Source of the DNA: Vibrio cyclitrophicus
GTDB lineage: Bacteria; Pseudomonadota; Gammaproteobacteria; Enterobacterales; Vibrionaceae
Reading direction: 5' to 3'
DNA length: 64,000 bases
Assembly: GCA_023206055.1 (NCBI GenBank)
Contig: CP065366.1
Location: 372,001-436,000, forward strand
The notes under the pieces were generated by a model. The model was not told the DNA's origin. It saw only the letters and a list, made by a program, of their open reading frames with translations, and did no database searches. Shown piece by piece: positions 17,157-38,167 of this stretch (the first letter of the stretch is position 1; each line of letters opens with the position of its first letter). The translations under genes were made by a program, and so were the position numbers.

Positions 17157-17300
17157 AGTTTCTAGGGGATAAAATTAAAGTGATTGTGGATAAGTCTGTG
17201 GTTATTGTGTAGGTACTTTGTAGTTAAACTTGCATAAATAAGGCTTTGAGTGTTTATTCGTCATCTAACCGTTATTTTTACATTTTTCGCCAATAAACAC

Positions 17301-17328
17301 TTGCCAATGTGAGGAACATCTCTATAAT
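17301..17328 (+). promoter_or_regulatory. rrn operon 1 promoter P1
   Basis: TTGCCA (17301-17306), a 16-base spacer and a perfect TATAAT (17323-17328) are followed by the GC-rich discriminator GCCGCC typical of stringently controlled rRNA promoters. Confidence 0.85.
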
Positions 17329-17448
17329 GCCGCCTCACTGACACGGCAGACGCCACAAGGCTTCAGCGAAGAATGTTAGTAAGGCAACTAGCTTTAAGCG
17401 ATTATTCGCTCCTACTTTTTAAAAGTAGAAATTAATTTTCAAAAGTGT

Positions 17449-17476
17449 TTGACACTGAGAATTAAAACGCTAGAAT
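17449..17476 (+). promoter_or_regulatory. rrn operon 1 promoter P2
   Basis: Perfect TTGACA (17449-17454), a 16-base spacer and TAGAAT (17471-17476) are followed by the discriminator GGCCGCC. A/T tracts upstream could act as an UP element. Confidence 0.87.
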
Positions 17477-17804
17477 GGCCGCCTCTTCCGAAGTGATGCA
17501 AGTCACAACGAAGAGAAGCTCTTTAATAATTTAAACCTATCAATCTGTGTGGGCACTCGTTGATGAATATCAAAACGTTTTATCTTCCCTTTTTATTAAG
17601 AGAAGTAAAACAGATTCCTCGGAATCAACTTTGGTTTCAATGAACTGAGTGACCAATACGAATAACTACTTTCTCTTGTAGAAAGAAAGTATTTGGCACA
17701 GTCAATTCATTACCATTCTGTTGGAATGGTAATAGCTTTAAAATTACACTCTTTATTTATAAAGAATAGTTTTGAAGTCAGTATTCGTTGAGTCACAAAA
17801 TCTT
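17477..17804 (+). promoter_or_regulatory. rrn operon 1 leader with boxA and 16S processing stem
   Basis: The leader holds AGCTCTTTAATAATTTA (from 17517), a close match to the boxA antitermination site. It also holds a segment beginning TATCAATCTGTGTGGGCACT (from 17538) that is complementary to the sequence after the 16S gene (about 19374-19398); together they form the RNase III processing stem. A further hairpin, ATTACCATT / AATGGTAAT, lies near 17709-17733. Confidence 0.8.
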
Positions 17805-19359
<1,555 letters not shown>

Positions 19360-19756
19360 TACGAAGATACTTACGATGAGTGTCCACACAGATTGATGGT
19401 TTAGATTTAGTTAAAGCCAGAGCTTTAATTAATAACGTAAGTTATTGATTAAAGCTTTTTGCTTTATGCTCTTTAACAATTTGGAAAGCTGACTGATTGA
19501 TTACTTACGAGTAATTCAATCAAATTTAAAAGTTCTCAATGTTTATCTTTCATTAGATAAACACAACAAACACATTCAAGTGTCTTGTATTCGAATGATC
19601 AGAAATGATTGTTCATTTTTTGATTCTACTTTTTATTAAAAAGTGGAAACAAAAAGTAAATTGAGTCCGGCAAACAGTTATCAAGAATTAACCCTTCTTG
19701 ATGACAACCAAAAACCTTGGTTAGTTGCCATACGCTAAGACCCTTTCGGGTTGTAT
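19360..19756 (+). other. 16S-23S spacer of operon 1, without tRNA
   Basis: This 397-base spacer carries no tRNA gene. Where the other operons have tRNAs it holds a 16-bp AT-rich hairpin (19421-19456) followed by T-rich sequence. The spacer boxA TGCTCTTTAACAATTT follows at 19467-19482. The segment from about 19673 pairs with the region after 23S to form the 23S processing stem. Confidence 0.8.
19421..19463 (+). other. Terminator-like hairpin in the tRNA-less rrn spacer
   Basis: AGCTTTAATTAATAAC and GTTATTGATTAAAGCT form a 16-bp stem (one G-U) with GTAA loop, directly followed by TTTTGCTTT. It could be a processing site, a weak terminator overridden by boxA antitermination, or both. Confidence 0.6.
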
Positions 19757-22649
<2,893 letters not shown>

Positions 22650-22781
22650 ACAACACCCAAGGGGTTTTGTGGACTCAGATGTACCAGACCTTGAATGAGT
22701 TTGAAGAGAAATACTTTTAAATACAGTTTTCCAGATTATTTTGCCTTCAGTTTTTAAAAAACTGAAAGTAAAAGCAAAATT

Positions 22782-22901
22782 TGCTTGGCGACCATAGCAT
22801 TGTGGACCCACCTGATTCCATGCCGAACTCAGAAGTGAAACACAATAGCGCCGATGGTAGTGTGGGGCTTCCCCATGTGAGAGTAGGACATCGCCAGGCT
22901 T
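22782..22901 (+). rRNA. rrf: 5S ribosomal RNA, operon 1
   Basis: 120-base 5S rRNA whose ends TGCTTGGCG and CGCCAGGCTT pair. The core CCATGCCGAACTCAGAAGTG is identical to the gammaproteobacterial consensus. Confidence 0.97.
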
Positions 22902-22967
22902 TAATTTCGACTTTGTCTATTTAATAGACAAGTCACCATAGAGTTCTAAGTTTCTTAGAGTTTTATG

Positions 22968-22995
22968 TTGACTTTCAAAGTGGAAAGCGTATTAT
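22968..22995 (+). promoter_or_regulatory. rrn operon 2 promoter
   Basis: TTGACT (22968-22973), a 16-base spacer and TATTAT (22990-22995) are followed by an ACGCGTCC discriminator. Only one promoter is evident, against two for operon 1. Weak hairpins (near 22914-22932 and 22944-22960) between the preceding 5S and this promoter may terminate operon 1. Confidence 0.85.
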
Positions 22996-23292
22996 ACGCG
23001 TCCTGCTTACGTGCTAAGGCACTGAAAGCAAAGCTCTTTAACAATTTAAACCTATCAATCTGTGTGGGCACTCGTTGATGAATATCAAAACGTTTTATCG
23101 TTAGATAAAACAGATTCTTCGGAATCAAAATTGATTTCAATGAACTGAGTGACCAATACGTTTAACTACTTGTAGTTATTCGGCACAGTCAATTCATTAC
23201 CATTCTGTTGGAATGGTAATAGCTTTAGAATTACATGTTTACTTCGGTAAATATTAGTTTTGAAGTCAGTATTCGTTGAGTCACAAAATCTT
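22996..23292 (+). promoter_or_regulatory. rrn operon 2 leader with boxA and processing stem
   Basis: boxA AGCTCTTTAACAATTT (from 23032), the 16S processing-stem arm (from about 23051) and the ATTACCATT hairpin are all present. The leader is nearly identical to that of operon 3 and more diverged from operon 1. Confidence 0.8.
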
Positions 23293-24847
<1,555 letters not shown>

Positions 24848-25359
24848 TACGAAGATACCACGATGAGTGTCCACACAGATTGATATGTTTAAACAGTTAA
24901 GAGTAACCTATGTCCCGTTCGTCTAGAGGCCTAGGACACCGCCCTTTCACGGCGGTAACAGGGGTTCGACTCCCCTACGGGATACCATCTTTAAGCACAT
25001 TTATTTAAGTGTTTTTAAAAATGGTTCATTTATTGAATCAAGCTCTTTAACAATTTGGAAAGCTGACTGATTTGATTACTTACGAGTAATTCAAATCAAA
25101 TTTAAAAGTTCTCAATGTTTATCTTTCATTAGATAAACACAACAAACACATTCAAGTGTCTTGTATTCGAATCAATGTTTACATTGATTCACAATTGAGT
25201 CCGGCAAACAGTTATCAAGAATTAACCCTTCTTGATGACAACCAAAAACCTTGGTTAGTTGCCATACGCTTATTTGTCTTCACTCCTGTTTGTCTTCACT
25301 TTTTAAAAGTGAAAATAAAAAGGAAAGTGAAAGCAAATAGAAACCCTTTCGGGTTGTAT
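24848..25359 (+). other. 16S-23S spacer of operon 2
   Basis: This 512-base spacer contains tRNA-Glu, then boxA AGCTCTTTAACAATTT (25041-25056) and the 23S processing arm. It carries an extra segment (about 25268-25342) immediately before 23S that is shared with operon 3 but missing from operon 1. Confidence 0.8.
24912..24987 (+). tRNA. tRNA-Glu (anticodon TTC)
   Basis: 76 bases with encoded CCA in the 16S-23S spacer. The anticodon loop is CTTTCAC, the T-loop is GGTTCGACTCC, and the acceptor GTCCCGT pairs with ACGGGAT (one G-U at the first pair). It closely resembles E. coli spacer tRNA-Glu. Confidence 0.97.
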
Positions 25360-28252
<2,893 letters not shown>

Positions 28253-28384
28253 ACAACACCCAAGGGGTTTTGTGGACTCAGATGTACCAGACCTTGAATG
28301 AGTTTGAAGAGAAATACTTTTAAATACAGTTTTCCAGATTATTTTGCCTTCAGTTTTTAAAAAACTGAAAGTAAAAGCAAAATT

Positions 28385-28504
28385 TGCTTGGCGACCATAG
28401 CATTGTGGACCCACCTGATTCCATGCCGAACTCAGAAGTGAAACACAATAGCGCCGATGGTAGTGTGGGGCTTCCCCATGTGAGAGTAGGACATCGCCAG
28501 GCTT
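28385..28504 (+). rRNA. rrf: 5S ribosomal RNA, operon 2
   Basis: 120 bases, identical to copy 1 by eye, at the same 132-base distance after 23S. Confidence 0.97.
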
Positions 28505-28570
28505 TAATTTCGACTTTGTCTATTTAATAGACAAGTCACCATAGAGTTCTAAGTTTCTTAGAGTTTTATG

Positions 28571-28598
28571 TTGACTTTCAAAGTGGAAAGCGTATTAT
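28571..28598 (+). promoter_or_regulatory. rrn operon 3 promoter
   Basis: TTGACT (28571-28576), a 16-base spacer and TATTAT (28593-28598), identical to the operon 2 promoter and its surroundings. Confidence 0.85.
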
Positions 28599-28895
28599 AC
28601 GCGTCCTGCTTACGTGCTAAGGCACTGAAAGCAAAGCTCTTTAACAATTTAAACCTATCAATCTGTGTGGGCACTCGTTGATGAATATCAAAACGTTTTA
28701 TCGTTAGATAAAACAGATTCTTCGGAATCAAAATTGATTTCAATGAACTGAGTGACCAATACGTTTAACTACTTGTAGTTATTCGGCACAGTCAATTCAT
28801 TACCATTCTGTTGGAATGGTAATAGCTTTAGAATTACATGTTTACTTCGGTAAATATTAGTTTTGAAGTCAGTATTCGTTGAGTCACAAAATCTT
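28599..28895 (+). promoter_or_regulatory. rrn operon 3 leader with boxA and processing stem
   Basis: boxA AGCTCTTTAACAATTT lies at 28635-28650, followed by the 16S processing arm from about 28654. It is a copy of the operon 2 leader. Confidence 0.8.
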
Positions 28896-30450
<1,555 letters not shown>

Positions 30451-30517
30451 TACGAAGATACTTACGATGAGTGTCCACACAGATTGATTAGGTTTAGAAA
30501 AGTAAAGAGACGATATT

Positions 30518-30594
30518 GGGTCTGTAGCTCAGCTGGTTAGAGCGCTCGCCTGATAAGCGGGAGGTCGGTGGTTCAAGTCCACTCAGACCCACCA
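30518..30594 (+). tRNA. tRNA-Ile (anticodon GAT)
   Basis: 77 bases with encoded CCA. The anticodon loop CTGATAA sits on a CGC-rich stem; the acceptor GGGTCTG pairs with CAGACCC. It is a typical rrn spacer tRNA. Confidence 0.97.
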
Positions 30595-30608
30595 ATATCG
30601 ACCTAGAT

Positions 30609-30684
30609 GGGGCTATAGCTCAGCTGGGAGAGCGCCTGCCTTGCACGCAGGAGGTCTGCGGTTCGATCCCGCATAGCTCCACCA
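30609..30684 (+). tRNA. tRNA-Ala (anticodon TGC)
   Basis: 76 bases with encoded CCA, 14 bases after tRNA-Ile. The anticodon loop is CTTGCAC, the acceptor is GGGGCTA / TAGCTCC, and it carries the G3-U70 identity pair expected of tRNA-Ala. Confidence 0.97.
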
Positions 30685-31054
30685 TCTTTAAGGGTTTTTC
30701 CCTAAGAATCTTTAAAAATGGTTTCGAAAGAAATCAAGCTCTTTAACAATTTGGAAAGCTGACTGATTTGATTACTTACGAGTAATTCAATCAAATTTAA
30801 AAGTTCTCAATGTTTATCTTTCATTAGATAAACACAACAAACACATTCAAGTGTCTTGTATTCGAATCAATGTTTACATTGATTCACAATTGAGTCCGGC
30901 AAACAGTTATCAAGAATTAACCCTTCTTGATGACAACCAAAAACCTTGGTTAGTTGCCATACGCTTATTTGTCTTCACTCCTGTTTGTCTTCACTTTTTA
31001 AAAGTGAAAATAAAAAGGAAAGTGAAAGCAAATAGAAACCCTTTCGGGTTGTAT

Positions 31055-33947
<2,893 letters not shown>

Positions 33948-34079
33948 ACAACACCCAAGGGGTTTTGTGGACTCAGATGTACCAGACCTTGAATGAGTTT
34001 GAAGAGAAATACTTTTAAATACAGTTTTCCAGATTATTTTGCCTTCAGTTTTTAAAAAACTGAAAGTAAAAGCAAAATT

Positions 34080-34199
34080 TGCTTGGCGACCATAGCATTG
34101 TGGACCCACCTGATTCCATGCCGAACTCAGAAGTGAAACACAATAGCGCCGATGGTAGTGTGGGGCTTCCCCATGTGAGAGTAGGACATCGCCAGGCTT
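34080..34199 (+). rRNA. rrf: 5S ribosomal RNA, operon 3
   Basis: 120 bases, identical to the other copies by eye. Downstream sequence diverges from operons 1 and 2 directly after the gene and leads into tRNA-Asp. Confidence 0.97.
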
Positions 34200-34240
34200 T
34201 AAATTTGAACACTTGTCAGCGACGACAAGTATTCCACTGC

Positions 34241-34317
34241 GGAGTGGTAGTTCAGTTGGTTAGAATACCGGCCTGTCACGCCGGGGGTCGCGGGTTCGAG
34301 TCCCGTCCACTCCGCCA
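34241..34317 (+). tRNA. tRNA-Asp (anticodon GTC)
   Basis: 77 bases with encoded CCA. The anticodon loop is CTGTCAC and the acceptor GGAGTGG pairs with CCACTCC. It lies 41 bases after 5S, preceded by a small ACTTGTC / GACAAGT hairpin, and is the distal tRNA of rrn operon 3. Confidence 0.97.
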
Positions 34318-34327
34318 CTTATTCGAT

Positions 34328-34353
34328 AACCTCGCCTAGTGCGAGGTTTTTTC
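34328..34353 (+). terminator. Intrinsic terminator after tRNA-Asp
   Basis: The stem AACCTCGC / GCGAGGTT with CTAGT loop is followed by T6. It separates tRNA-Asp from tRNA-Trp. Confidence 0.88.
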
Positions 34354-34377
34354 GAATCTGAAGTAAGATAAAGTTTT

Positions 34378-34454
<77 letters not shown>

Positions 34455-34459
34455 TATTT

Positions 34460-34490
34460 AAGGCTCTAGCAGAAATGCTAGAGCCTTTTT
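34460..34490 (+). terminator. Intrinsic terminator of tRNA-Trp
   Basis: The 12-bp stem AAGGCTCTAGCA / TGCTAGAGCCTT with GAAA loop is followed by T residues. A perfect copy lies at 34596-34626, and a diverged one at 34733-34763. Confidence 0.93.
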
Positions 34491-34511
34491 ATTTTCTGAA
34501 TCAAATATAAT

Positions 34512-34590
34512 ACACCATTAGCAGAGCAGCGGATTCCCCGACTTACCAAAACAGCGCGTGTTGGGAGTTCGAATCTCTCCACCCCTGCCA
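34512..34590 (+). pseudogene. tRNA-Trp pseudogene copy 1
   Basis: From GCAGAGCAGCGGATTCC (34521) to the encoded GCCA (34590) it matches tRNA-Trp, except that the anticodon-loop and 3' anticodon-stem bases are replaced by about 18 bases containing CCGACTTACCAAAACAG. The 5' acceptor strand is absent, so it cannot fold as a normal tRNA. A TATAAT (34506-34511) just upstream and a terminator downstream could make it a short transcript. Confidence 0.8.
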
Positions 34591-34595
34591 TATTT

Positions 34596-34626
34596 AAGGC
34601 TCTAGCAGAAATGCTAGAGCCTTTTT
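34596..34626 (+). terminator. Intrinsic terminator after pseudo-tRNA copy 1
   Basis: Exact copy of the tRNA-Trp terminator: 12-bp stem, GAAA loop and T run. Confidence 0.92.
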
Positions 34627-34647
34627 ATTTTCTGAATCAAATATAAT

Positions 34648-34726
34648 ACACCATTAGCAGAGCAGCGGATTCCCCGACTTACCAAAACAGCGCGTGTTGG
34701 GAGTTCGAATCTCTCCACCCCTGCCA
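34648..34726 (+). pseudogene. tRNA-Trp pseudogene copy 2
   Basis: Base-for-base repeat of pseudo-tRNA copy 1, including the upstream TATAAT at 34642-34647. After CCATAT the sequence diverges into a related but different terminator. Confidence 0.8.
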
Positions 34727-34732
34727 TATACG

Positions 34733-34763
34733 AAGCCTCAGCAGAAATGCTGGGGCTTTTTTA
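34733..34763 (+). terminator. Intrinsic terminator after pseudo-tRNA copy 2
   Basis: AAGCCTCAGCA / TGCTGGGGCTT (one G-U) with the same GAAA loop, followed by T6; a diverged homologue of the two upstream terminators. Confidence 0.9.
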
Positions 34764-34810
34764 CGTCTGTTGTCCCGTCCTGAAATGTGTTTACACATTG
34801 AGGACGAATT

Positions 34811-35215
34811 ATGACTACTTCAAATAATACCTACGTTAAGCGCACTCAGCGTGATTACACACTAGGCTTTAAATTACAGGTCGTCGCCGCTGTAGAAAGA
34901 GGCGATATGACATATAAACAAGCCCAAACCATTTATGGTATCCAAGGCCGCTCAACCGTTTTAACCTGGCTTCGAAAGCACGGTAAGATGAATTGGGCGC
35001 AAAATCCAAGGATCAATGCCATGCACAAATCACCTAAACCTGAAGAATCACCTGCACAGAAAATAAAACGTCTTGAGAAAGAGTTAGAAGACGAAAAAAT
35101 CAAGAATCTCTTTTTAAATAGAGTAGTTGATATTCTTGATGCTGAGCACGGAACCAGTCTCAGAAAAAAGTATCTAGCCAAGGAGCAAGAAGCCTTCAAA
35201 AGCAGGAAGGACTAA
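34811..35215 (+). CDS. IS3-family transposase OrfA
   Basis: The 134-residue DNA-binding subunit has an N-terminal helix-turn-helix (residues about 10-60: YTLGFKLQVVAAVERGDMTY, IQGRSTVLTWLRKHG). A leucine-zipper-like coiled coil (about 75-115: IKRLEKELEDEKIKNLFLNR) is used for multimerisation. The slippery heptamer A-AAA-AAG at 35164-35170 lies in its zero frame. A -1 shift there enters an open frame that continues into OrfB, giving the OrfAB transposase, as is standard for IS3. It is intact. Confidence 0.94.
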   Translation: MTTSNNTYVKRTQRDYTLGFKLQVVAAVERGDMTYKQAQTIYGIQGRSTVLTWLRKHGKMNWAQNPRINAMHKSPKPEESPAQKIKRLEKELEDEKIKNLFLNRVVDILDAEHGTSLRKKYLAKEQEAFKSRKD

Positions 35216-35295
35216 GTTTAGTTCGAGTATGTAAGCTATGCGGGATAACGAGACAAAGCGTTTATCAACGAGAAAAGCGAGCTGTTAATCGCCAG

Positions 35296-36048
35296 TTGGA
35301 ACTTAAACCCATCAAACAAATGGTGTTGGATATTAGACGTTATATGCCTCGGGTAGGTACTAGAAAACTCTACTTTTTACTAAAGCCAAAGTTGCAAGCA
35401 CAGGGTATAAAGCTAGGTCGAGATGCGCTTTTCAAATACTTAAGAGATGAACGATTATTGGTAAGACCTAAACGTAGTTTTACAAAAACGACCAACAGTA
35501 GACATTGGATGAAGAAACACCCGAACTTATTAAAGGATTACCAACCATGTAGTCCAGAGAGTGTGTTGGTGAGTGATATAACCTATGTCCAATCAGATGA
35601 AGGAGTTCACTATCTCTCATTGGTAACTGATGCGTTTAGTCGGAAAATTATGGGCTACGAGCTGAGCAACGAAATGAAGGCGACGGATGTTGTGAAAGCG
35701 CTAGATATGGCTGTTAAGGGACGTCAATATCATTGTTCGTGTATCCATCACTCTGATCGTGGTCTCCAGTACTGCTCAGGTGTTTATCAAGATAAGTTGA
35801 AAAGTAGCGGCATAATCCCCTCGATGACAGACGGTTATGACTGCTACCAAAATGCATTAGCAGAGAGAGTAAATGGAATACTGAAACAAGAGTTCTTACT
35901 TGATAAGTGTAGAAACCTCGGAGAGCTTAAACAACTAGTAAAAGAGTCTATAAGTACCTATAACAACATGAGGCCGCACCTTAGCCTTAGGATGAAAACT
36001 CCAAATGAGGTGCATGAAAAAAGCCAACAGCTGGCGCTATTGGCTTAG
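35296..36048 (+). CDS. IS3-family transposase OrfB (DDE integrase domain)
   Basis: The catalytic part of the transposase, with rve-type DDE motifs: first Asp in VSDITYVQ, second in HHSDRGLQYCSGVYQ, and Glu in AERVNGILKQEFL. The ATG at 35296 is the first in frame. However, the frame is open from at least 35170 and upstream codons read LVRVCKLCGITRQSVYQRE, a normal OrfB N-terminus, so the working product is probably the frameshifted OrfAB fusion. It is intact, with no stop or deletion. Confidence 0.94.
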   Translation: MELKPIKQMVLDIRRYMPRVGTRKLYFLLKPKLQAQGIKLGRDALFKYLRDERLLVRPKRSFTKTTNSRHWMKKHPNLLKDYQPCSPESVLVSDITYVQSDEGVHYLSLVTDAFSRKIMGYELSNEMKATDVVKALDMAVKGRQYHCSCIHHSDRGLQYCSGVYQDKLKSSGIIPSMTDGYDCYQNALAERVNGILKQEFLLDKCRNLGELKQLVKESISTYNNMRPHLSLRMKTPNEVHEKSQQLALLA

Positions 36049-36169
36049 TAGAAATACTGTCAACGTATTTTAGGACGAGACATGTTGCTTCTATGAAGCA
36101 ATGTTGGGAGAACTAGGCGTCTCCCAAGGCTCGCCAGCCCGATCGAATCTCCGGAGTCCTGGCTCAGTC

Positions 36170-36222
36170 GACCCTTGCCATACTTAGTGTGTCCGGTAGA
36201 AATGCTATAGCCTTTTTATTTT
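36170..36222 (+). pseudogene. Decayed tRNA 3' end with terminator
   Basis: GACCCTTGCCATACTTAG, then GGTAGAAATGCTATAGCCTT and a T-rich tail, aligns with the tRNA-Trp sequence CACCCCTGCCATATTTAAG...GCAGAAATGCTAGAGCC and its terminator, with scattered substitutions. It is read as a fourth, older copy of the repeat beyond the IS3 element. Confidence 0.65.
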
Positions 36223-36670
36223 TGTTACTTTAGCTATTCCTATCCACTCGCACCTCTGGAAACCTATTTGTTGTAACCTTCCGTTTTTAGACTTAGTTGA
36301 AAAATAGAGTCTTTCTGCTCAACACTCATTTAATACCGCAGCTTCCGATAATGGCTAAAGTTACTGCTGCTAGGTTCTTAGTCTCATTACTTTTGTTTCA
36401 AGATTAAATGGTAAAGCCTATCCAATTTATACTTATACAACTGAAGGTCGATTTGGTGGGGGTGCCTAATAGTGCTACAGACGAATGGGCTCTTTGCATT
36501 ACTTGTCTCTAATAAGGACTAGAATAGAGCTAAGATCGTTTTTTCACGAGTCTTCGGGATCGTTATTAAATTTCCTTTTCCTTCCTTTGGTCTCAGCTCA
36601 ATCTAGAATTTAGCCCACATAGATGCTTTTGATTGTGGAATATTTGACGTGTCCAATTTCTAGAGGATAC

Positions 36671-36699
36671 AAAAAAGGCCACCTAAATTAGGCAGCCTA
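36671..36699 (-). terminator. Intrinsic terminator of nhaP
   Basis: On the minus strand GGCTGCCTAA / TTAGGTGGCC (two unpaired positions) is followed by T6, 19 bases after the nhaP stop. Confidence 0.82.
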
Positions 36700-36717
36700 G
36701 TTTAATATTATGAGATG

Positions 36718-37998
36718 TTAATCTAGCTCTTTCTCTGCTTGCTTTGCTTTTTCGATCATAGGAGTAATTGTCGAGCCTTGTACTAAAATCGAGAATACAA
36801 CTACCGCATAGGTCATAACGAGGATGACCTCTTTTACGTCGATGAGCTTCTCTTCAATTACCCAAATACCAGAAGGTATGGAAAGTGCCATAGCGAGTGC
36901 TAAGCCGCCACGTAAACCACCCCAAGTTAGAATTTTTATAGACCATGGGTTGTAAGTTCTAAAGCGCTTAAACCCGATATAAGACAAGAAGACACTTAGG
37001 TAGCGAGCGCTTAGTACTAGAGGAACAGCGAAAGCCATTAAGATCCAGTCTTCTTGGTGGAATTTGAATAGCAACATTGACATACCGATTAGTAAGAACA
37101 ATACACCATTCAAGAATTCATCTATCAATTCCCAGAAGTGGTCTAGATGATCCTCACTCTCTTTTGAGAATCCGATAAATCGAGTCCAGTTACCAATCAT
37201 GATTCCTGAAACTACCATCGCCAATGGGCCTGATACATGTAGAACTTCAGCAAAGGCATAACCAGCAGTTGGGATACCGATGGTTAATAGCAGTTCCATC
37301 GAGTGGTCGTCGGTGTTGCTGATTAGATAGTGGAATATCAACCCCAAAGCAAAGCCATAGACGATACCGCCAATCGCCTCTTGGATGAATAACATAGTCA
37401 CGCTACCTACAGTCGGTGCTTCTGTACCGAACGCAATGGTAAATAGGGTAACGAAGATAACTAAGCCAAAACCATCGTTGAATAGAGACTCTCCCTCGAT
37501 TTGAGTTGAGATTCGTCTGGGAGCATCGAGTTTCTTTACGATGGCTAACACGGCAATTGGATCGGTCGGGGAGATTAGAGAACCAAAGAGTAAGCAGTAA
37601 ATTAGATCAAATTGAATACCGATGAACTGACAGAACCCATAGAGCACAAAACCAATAAAGAATGTTGAAAATAGCGTTGCCCCTAATGCGAGTACTGTTA
37701 TTTCCCACTTTTGGTCTTTTAGGTTTGGTAATTTAATTCCCAACCCGCCTGCAAATAGTAAGAATCCTAATATCCCTTTTAGAAGGAAATCTTCAAAATT
37801 GATACTGGCAACGGTCTCTGAGGCAATGTCTGCCAATTGGAACCAATTATTTTGTCCCGCAATGATAATCAATAGAGATAGCATCATTGAACCAGCGGTG
37901 ATGGCGATGGTTGTCTGCATCTTACCAATTTTGGTATTCACGAAAGCAATAAGCATGGCAGCAGCGGACAAGAAGCATAGGGTGTAATAGACCGACAT
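36718..37998 (-). CDS. nhaP: Na+(K+)/H+ antiporter, CPA1 family (NhaP-type)
   Basis: Inner-membrane exchanger of alkali cations for protons, used in pH and salt homeostasis. The protein of about 426 residues has about a dozen hydrophobic segments. The CPA1 ion-site motifs are SPTDPIAVLAIV (about residue 150) and GESLFNDGFGLVIF (about 178), whose Asp residues carry protons, and a glycine-rich WGGLRGGLALAMALSIP block near the C-terminus. The frame is open to 38244, but the upstream 82 residues are not antiporter-like and would overlap the divergent metH promoter and start. The start MSVYYTLCFL at 37998 (alternative MPMSVYY at 38004) fits the family. Cation selectivity cannot be read from sequence. 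Confidence 0.9.
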   Translation of the reverse strand: MSVYYTLCFLSAAAMLIAFVNTKIGKMQTTIAITAGSMMLSLLIIIAGQNNWFQLADIASETVASINFEDFLLKGILGFLLFAGGLGIKLPNLKDQKWEITVLALGATLFSTFFIGFVLYGFCQFIGIQFDLIYCLLFGSLISPTDPIAVLAIVKKLDAPRRISTQIEGESLFNDGFGLVIFVTLFTIAFGTEAPTVGSVTMLFIQEAIGGIVYGFALGLIFHYLISNTDDHSMELLLTIGIPTAGYAFAEVLHVSGPLAMVVSGIMIGNWTRFIGFSKESEDHLDHFWELIDEFLNGVLFLLIGMSMLLFKFHQEDWILMAFAVPLVLSARYLSVFLSYIGFKRFRTYNPWSIKILTWGGLRGGLALAMALSIPSGIWVIEEKLIDVKEVILVMTYAVVVFSILVQGSTITPMIEKAKQAEKELD

Positions 37999-38101
37999 TG
38001 GCATTCCAATATGTAACAAAGTATGAATATGAATTTTCGTTGTCTCATGCTCAAATAGCAAACATTTTTTTGTCATGACTCGGTAATCAATTTCCTTTTT
38101 T

Positions 38102-38117
38102 AGACGTCTAGACTCCT
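38102..38117 (+). promoter_or_regulatory. Tandem MetJ boxes upstream of metH
   Basis: A perfect met box AGACGTCT (38102-38109) is immediately followed by AGACTCCT (38110-38117), which matches at six of eight positions. MetJ binds at least two adjacent boxes. The pair overlaps the -35 of the predicted metH promoter, so methionine repression through S-adenosylmethionine-bound MetJ is likely. Confidence 0.82.
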
Positions 38118-38136
38118 TTTTAATGTGTGATAGGAT
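38109..38136 (+). promoter_or_regulatory. Predicted metH promoter
   Basis: TAGACT (38109-38114), a 16-base spacer and TAGGAT (38131-38136). It is a weak match on its own, supported by the overlapping MetJ boxes and by position 31 bases before the start codon. Confidence 0.5.
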
Positions 38137-38167
38137 GGAGGGATAATTAAAGGAATGAGGTTGTACT

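Larger units (their letters stand above)
30451..31054 (+). other. 16S-23S spacer of operon 3
   Basis: This 604-base spacer contains tRNA-Ile and tRNA-Ala, boxA at 30737-30752, and the same pre-23S insert as operon 2. Confidence 0.8.
34771..36082 (+). mobile_element. IS3-family insertion sequence, complete, 1312 bp
   Basis: Ends are TGTCCCGTCCTGAAAT and, read inward from the right, TGTCTCGTCCTAAAAT: inverted repeats with the TG...CA termini of IS3 elements. A 3-bp TGT duplication flanks it (34768-34770 and 36083-36085). It encodes overlapping-frame OrfA and OrfB. It inserted into the decaying tRNA-Trp repeat array. Confidence 0.93.
36083..36717. other. Non-coding region between the IS3 element and nhaP
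   Basis: No gene is supported in these 635 bases. The left part holds two perfect hairpins, TTGCTTC / GAAGCAA (36085-36101) and TTGGGAGA / TCTCCCAA (36104-36127), and a decayed copy of the tRNA-Trp 3' end plus terminator (about 36170-36222). From about 36230 to 36660 I see only AT-rich sequence without recognisable features; the right edge holds the nhaP terminator. Confidence 0.6.

Noticed and set aside
34079..34339. 86-codon frame over 5S and tRNA-Asp
   Set aside because: It is entirely made of structural RNA genes; not coding.
34539..34551. CCCGACTTACCAA in the pseudo-tRNA insert also occurs in 23S rRNA (e.g. about 20632)
   Set aside because: Only about 13 bases match and the flanks do not, so a 23S origin is not supported without a statistical test.
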